From: Actinomyces sp.
GTDB lineage: Bacteria; Actinomycetota; Actinomycetes; Actinomycetales; Actinomycetaceae
Assembly: GCF_030530635.1 (NCBI RefSeq)
Contig: NZ_JAUMUL010000009.1
Span: forward strand, 5,007 to 69,006
DNA length: 64,000 bases
Direction of reading: 5' to 3'
Shown one piece after another: positions 62,314-64,000 of the stretch (the stretch's first letter is position 1; each line of letters begins with the position of its first letter). The translations under genes were made by a program, and so were the position numbers. Under the pieces are notes generated by a model. The model worked only from the letters and a program-made list of their open reading frames with translations, searched no databases and was not told the DNA's origin.

Positions 62314-62332
62314 TTATTCTGTATCAGAATAA
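62314..62332. promoter_or_regulatory. Palindromic operator for the ROK regulator
   Basis: TTATTCTG-TAT-CAGAATAA is a perfect 8-3-8 inverted repeat, AT-rich in an otherwise GC-rich gap. It lies 65 bp from the binding-protein start and 59 bp from the ROK start, so it can control both genes. Confidence 0.75.
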
Positions 62333-62378
62333 ACCCTGGCGCAAGCCCGCCGTCCGCGAGTATCGACTCCGGGTCGGG

Positions 62379-62384
62379 CATGAT
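62379..62384 (+). promoter_or_regulatory. -10-like box of the ROK gene (leaderless)
   Basis: CATGAT, then 6 nt, then ATG 62391; the same arrangement as before the LacI gene. Confidence 0.4.
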
Positions 62385-62390
62385 GTACCC

Positions 62391-63560
62391 ATGACCGACT
62401 CGGACGCCCCGGCCGGGATCGAATCACTCGAATCACCGTGGGCCGACCTCAGCGACACGCAGCGGGAGATCGTACTCGCCCTGCTGCGCCACGGGAGACT
62501 GTTGCGCCCGGACATTATGCGTATCGTCGGTATTTCCCCGGGGTCTGTCACGCGGCTGACGACGCCGCTGGTGGAGGCGGGCCTGCTCACCGTGCACACC
62601 CAGCAGGTCGCCGACACCGGCAGACCGCAGTCACCACTGGAGGTGCGCGCAGACGCCGAATCCATCGTCGGAGTGACCCTGTCCACCAACCTCCTTACAG
62701 CAGTCCTGACCGATCTTCGCCTGGGCGTGCTCGCCACAGCACGGCGTCAACTCCCGAGTCACTCACCCGCCGAGATCATCGGCGAACTTACGGCCACCCT
62801 GACCGAGTTGGCCGCCACCACACCGGACGCGCCGGCGCCATCCTGCCTGGGCGTGAGCCTCGGAGGCACGGCACGCGATGGGCGCATTGTCGACGAGGCG
62901 GTCTTCTACGGCTGGCGCCGGATACCGCTGGCGGACTTCATTGAGGCCCGTCTGGGCACACCCACCATCGTCGGCAATGACCTGACGGCGCTGACCCTGC
63001 GGGAAGCCTGGTTCGGAGTCGGGCGAGATCGCAGCCGCTTCAGCCTGCTCACGGTGGGTGCCGGTGTCGGCCATGGACTGGTCGTAGACCGGCAGGTCGT
63101 GACCAACGCCGACGCCGAGATGGGTCTGCTGGGCACGGTGCCAGTGCCCGACGGCGGTCGTCCGGCCAGCGCCGCCGCGGCGATGGAATGCCTGACCAAT
63201 GAGGCGATCGAGCGCAGCTGGGTGCAGCGCGGCCACGACTGGCTGGCGGCAGCGGACGTCGTCGAGCTGGCGGCAGCGGGTGACGCCGACGCCGTCGCCC
63301 TATGCGCTTCCTACGCGCGCAGGTTGGGGCGCTTGCTGGGCATGGTTGCGGCGTTCACCCTGCCCGAGGTCGTGGTGGTTGCGGGAGAGCGTGCCGCCAT
63401 CGCCACCCTCTTCGAGGACGAGGTGCAGCAGGGCGTCGCAGCGGTACGCCGCGCCAGCGCGACTCCGCTCGATGTGGTAGTGCGCGAGCACGACCGGGCC
63501 GAATGGGCCACCGGCGCCGCCACCCTGGCGTTGCGCGCCCGCGTGCTGGGCACGCTTTGA
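62391..63560 (+). CDS. ROK family transcriptional regulator
   Basis: A 389-residue regulator with an N-terminal winged helix-turn-helix (SDTQREIVLALLRHGRLLRPDIMRIVGISPGSVTRLTTPLVEAGLL) and a ROK sugar-kinase-like domain. The kinase-type phosphate loop is degenerate, and the usual Cys-rich zinc motif of ROK proteins is absent where it should follow AEMGLLGTVPV. It is therefore a regulator, not a kinase. ATG 62391 is set by the CATGAT box 6 nt before it. It is divergent from the sugar importer operon and very likely binds the 62314-62332 palindrome, responding to a sugar. Confidence 0.9.
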   Translation: MTDSDAPAGIESLESPWADLSDTQREIVLALLRHGRLLRPDIMRIVGISPGSVTRLTTPLVEAGLLTVHTQQVADTGRPQSPLEVRADAESIVGVTLSTNLLTAVLTDLRLGVLATARRQLPSHSPAEIIGELTATLTELAATTPDAPAPSCLGVSLGGTARDGRIVDEAVFYGWRRIPLADFIEARLGTPTIVGNDLTALTLREAWFGVGRDRSRFSLLTVGAGVGHGLVVDRQVVTNADAEMGLLGTVPVPDGGRPASAAAAMECLTNEAIERSWVQRGHDWLAAADVVELAAAGDADAVALCASYARRLGRLLGMVAAFTLPEVVVVAGERAAIATLFEDEVQQGVAAVRRASATPLDVVVREHDRAEWATGAATLALRARVLGTL

Positions 63561-63596
63561 CATTGCGCAGCACCATCGCATCTTCCCGGTTCTTCG

Positions 63597-63780
63597 TGTT
63601 TGGGGGTGTGGGTGGTTCGGGTTGGGGCTGTGATGTGGGTGGTCGTGTTCGGGTGTGGGGTCGTTTTCGGGCTGGCGAGGACGTTTTGGCTGGTCAGAGG
63701 ACGTTGTCTGGCTGGCGGGGATGCCCTTGGGGCGGTGTCGGGGTGGGTGGTTCGTGTGTTTGGGTGGCGGTTCGTCGGGT
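63597..63780. repeat. G/T-rich non-coding tract with a short tandem repeat
   Basis: The plus strand is G/T-rich and poor in A and C here, with many GGG and GGGG runs. Within it GAGGACGTT recurs at 63677 and 63697 (20-nt period), each followed by a GGCTGG. Short open frames through this tract are low in complexity and have no start signals, so I treat it as intergenic. Confidence 0.55.
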
Positions 63781-64000
63781 AGCTCCAATGACTCGCCACT
63801 TCCGGCTGCGTGCGTCTGCCCCGCGAACCGTTGCGAGAGGTGGTGAACCGTCGACCGCGGCGCACGAACCGCCGGGCTGGACGGGCGGACGTTGACCTGA
63901 ACGCAGGGGCCGGCGTGCCTGGCCCGTCGTGGTTCAGTGCGCACGCCCCAGCTCCCGTCCATCGCACCGCCTACAGCGCCGCCGGGACACACGCGCCCAC
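63781..64000. other. Window end, no gene recognised
   Basis: About 220 bp of ordinary high-GC sequence. Overlapping open frames on both strands have Pro/Arg-rich translations without family resemblance, and none has a convincing ribosome binding site. Confidence 0.4.

Noticed and set aside
62139..62390. N-terminal extension of the ROK regulator
   Set aside because: It would run through the binding-protein start and the palindromic operator.
63300..63992. Minus-strand open frame opposite the ROK 3' end and the window tail
   Set aside because: Pro/His/Thr-rich translation produced by the G/T-rich tract, no start signal, and overlap with the ROK gene.

Overview
The window is high-GC actinobacterial DNA, most likely from a facultatively anaerobic member of the Actinomyces group. 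This is inferred from gene content rather than from any rRNA, which is absent. The supporting signs are a complete GlgE-type alpha-glucan pathway, a tandem-domain 6-phosphofructokinase, an oxygen-sensitive glycyl radical enzyme, a DivIVA-type coiled-coil protein, a PerM/DUF6350 gene beside purH, and many genes whose start codon lies 6-7 nt after a TANNNT-like -10 box (probable leaderless mRNAs). No tRNA, rRNA, CRISPR array or transposase was found.

Layout. (1) 1-3955: a lower-GC cassette on the minus strand, with every gene start overlapping or abutting the previous stop: 2H phosphoesterase, an orphan protein with a C-terminal cupin, an ABC ATPase, an ABC-2 permease, and the first codons of a second permease. 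It looks acquired and is the least explained part of the window. (2) 4322-5440: mnmA. (3) 5472-9331: a GntR/YtrA-type regulator followed by two ABC-2 ATPase/permease sets; the second ATPase is split by an in-frame amber codon. (4) 9624-11455: etfB-etfA. (5) 11726-25861: the alpha-glucan block glgX, trpS, glgE, treS, maltokinase, glgB and glgP. (6) 25935-30898: a glycyl radical enzyme module: DeoR regulator, glycyl radical enzyme and FSA-type aldolase on the minus strand, with the radical SAM activase divergent and repeated operator-like motifs between them. (7) 30959-38014: a YbbN-like thioredoxin/TPR protein, a lipoprotein/membrane-protein pair, a very long hendecad coiled coil, a GntR regulator, two small conserved proteins and a decayed sugar permease. 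(8) 38123-44516: mdh, a DAACS symporter, a DUF3017-like protein, purH and DUF6350/PerM. (9) 44771-47149: fused PFK. (10) 47197-54683: LacI regulator, cytoplasmic GH92 alpha-mannosidase and a divergent sugar ABC importer. (11) 54815-56930: a CLC channel/antiporter and a CPBP membrane protease. (12) 57065-63560: GH13 alpha-glucosidase, a second sugar ABC importer and a ROK regulator with a palindromic operator. (13) 63561-64000: a G/T-rich non-coding tail with a short tandem repeat.

How the parts fit. TreS, maltokinase, GlgE and GlgB form the trehalose -> maltose -> maltose-1-phosphate -> branched glucan route, and GlgP and GlgX take the polymer apart. Next to this sits a glycyl radical enzyme with an FSA-type aldolase. 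In E. coli that combination (YbiW/PflD with FsaA/FsaB) is reported to open 1,5-anhydrohexitol 6-phosphates and cleave the resulting 1-deoxyfructose 6-phosphate. A link from glucan-derived anhydrosugar to glycolysis is therefore a testable inference. Neither sugar importer has its own ATPase here, so a shared MsiK-type ATPase elsewhere is expected.
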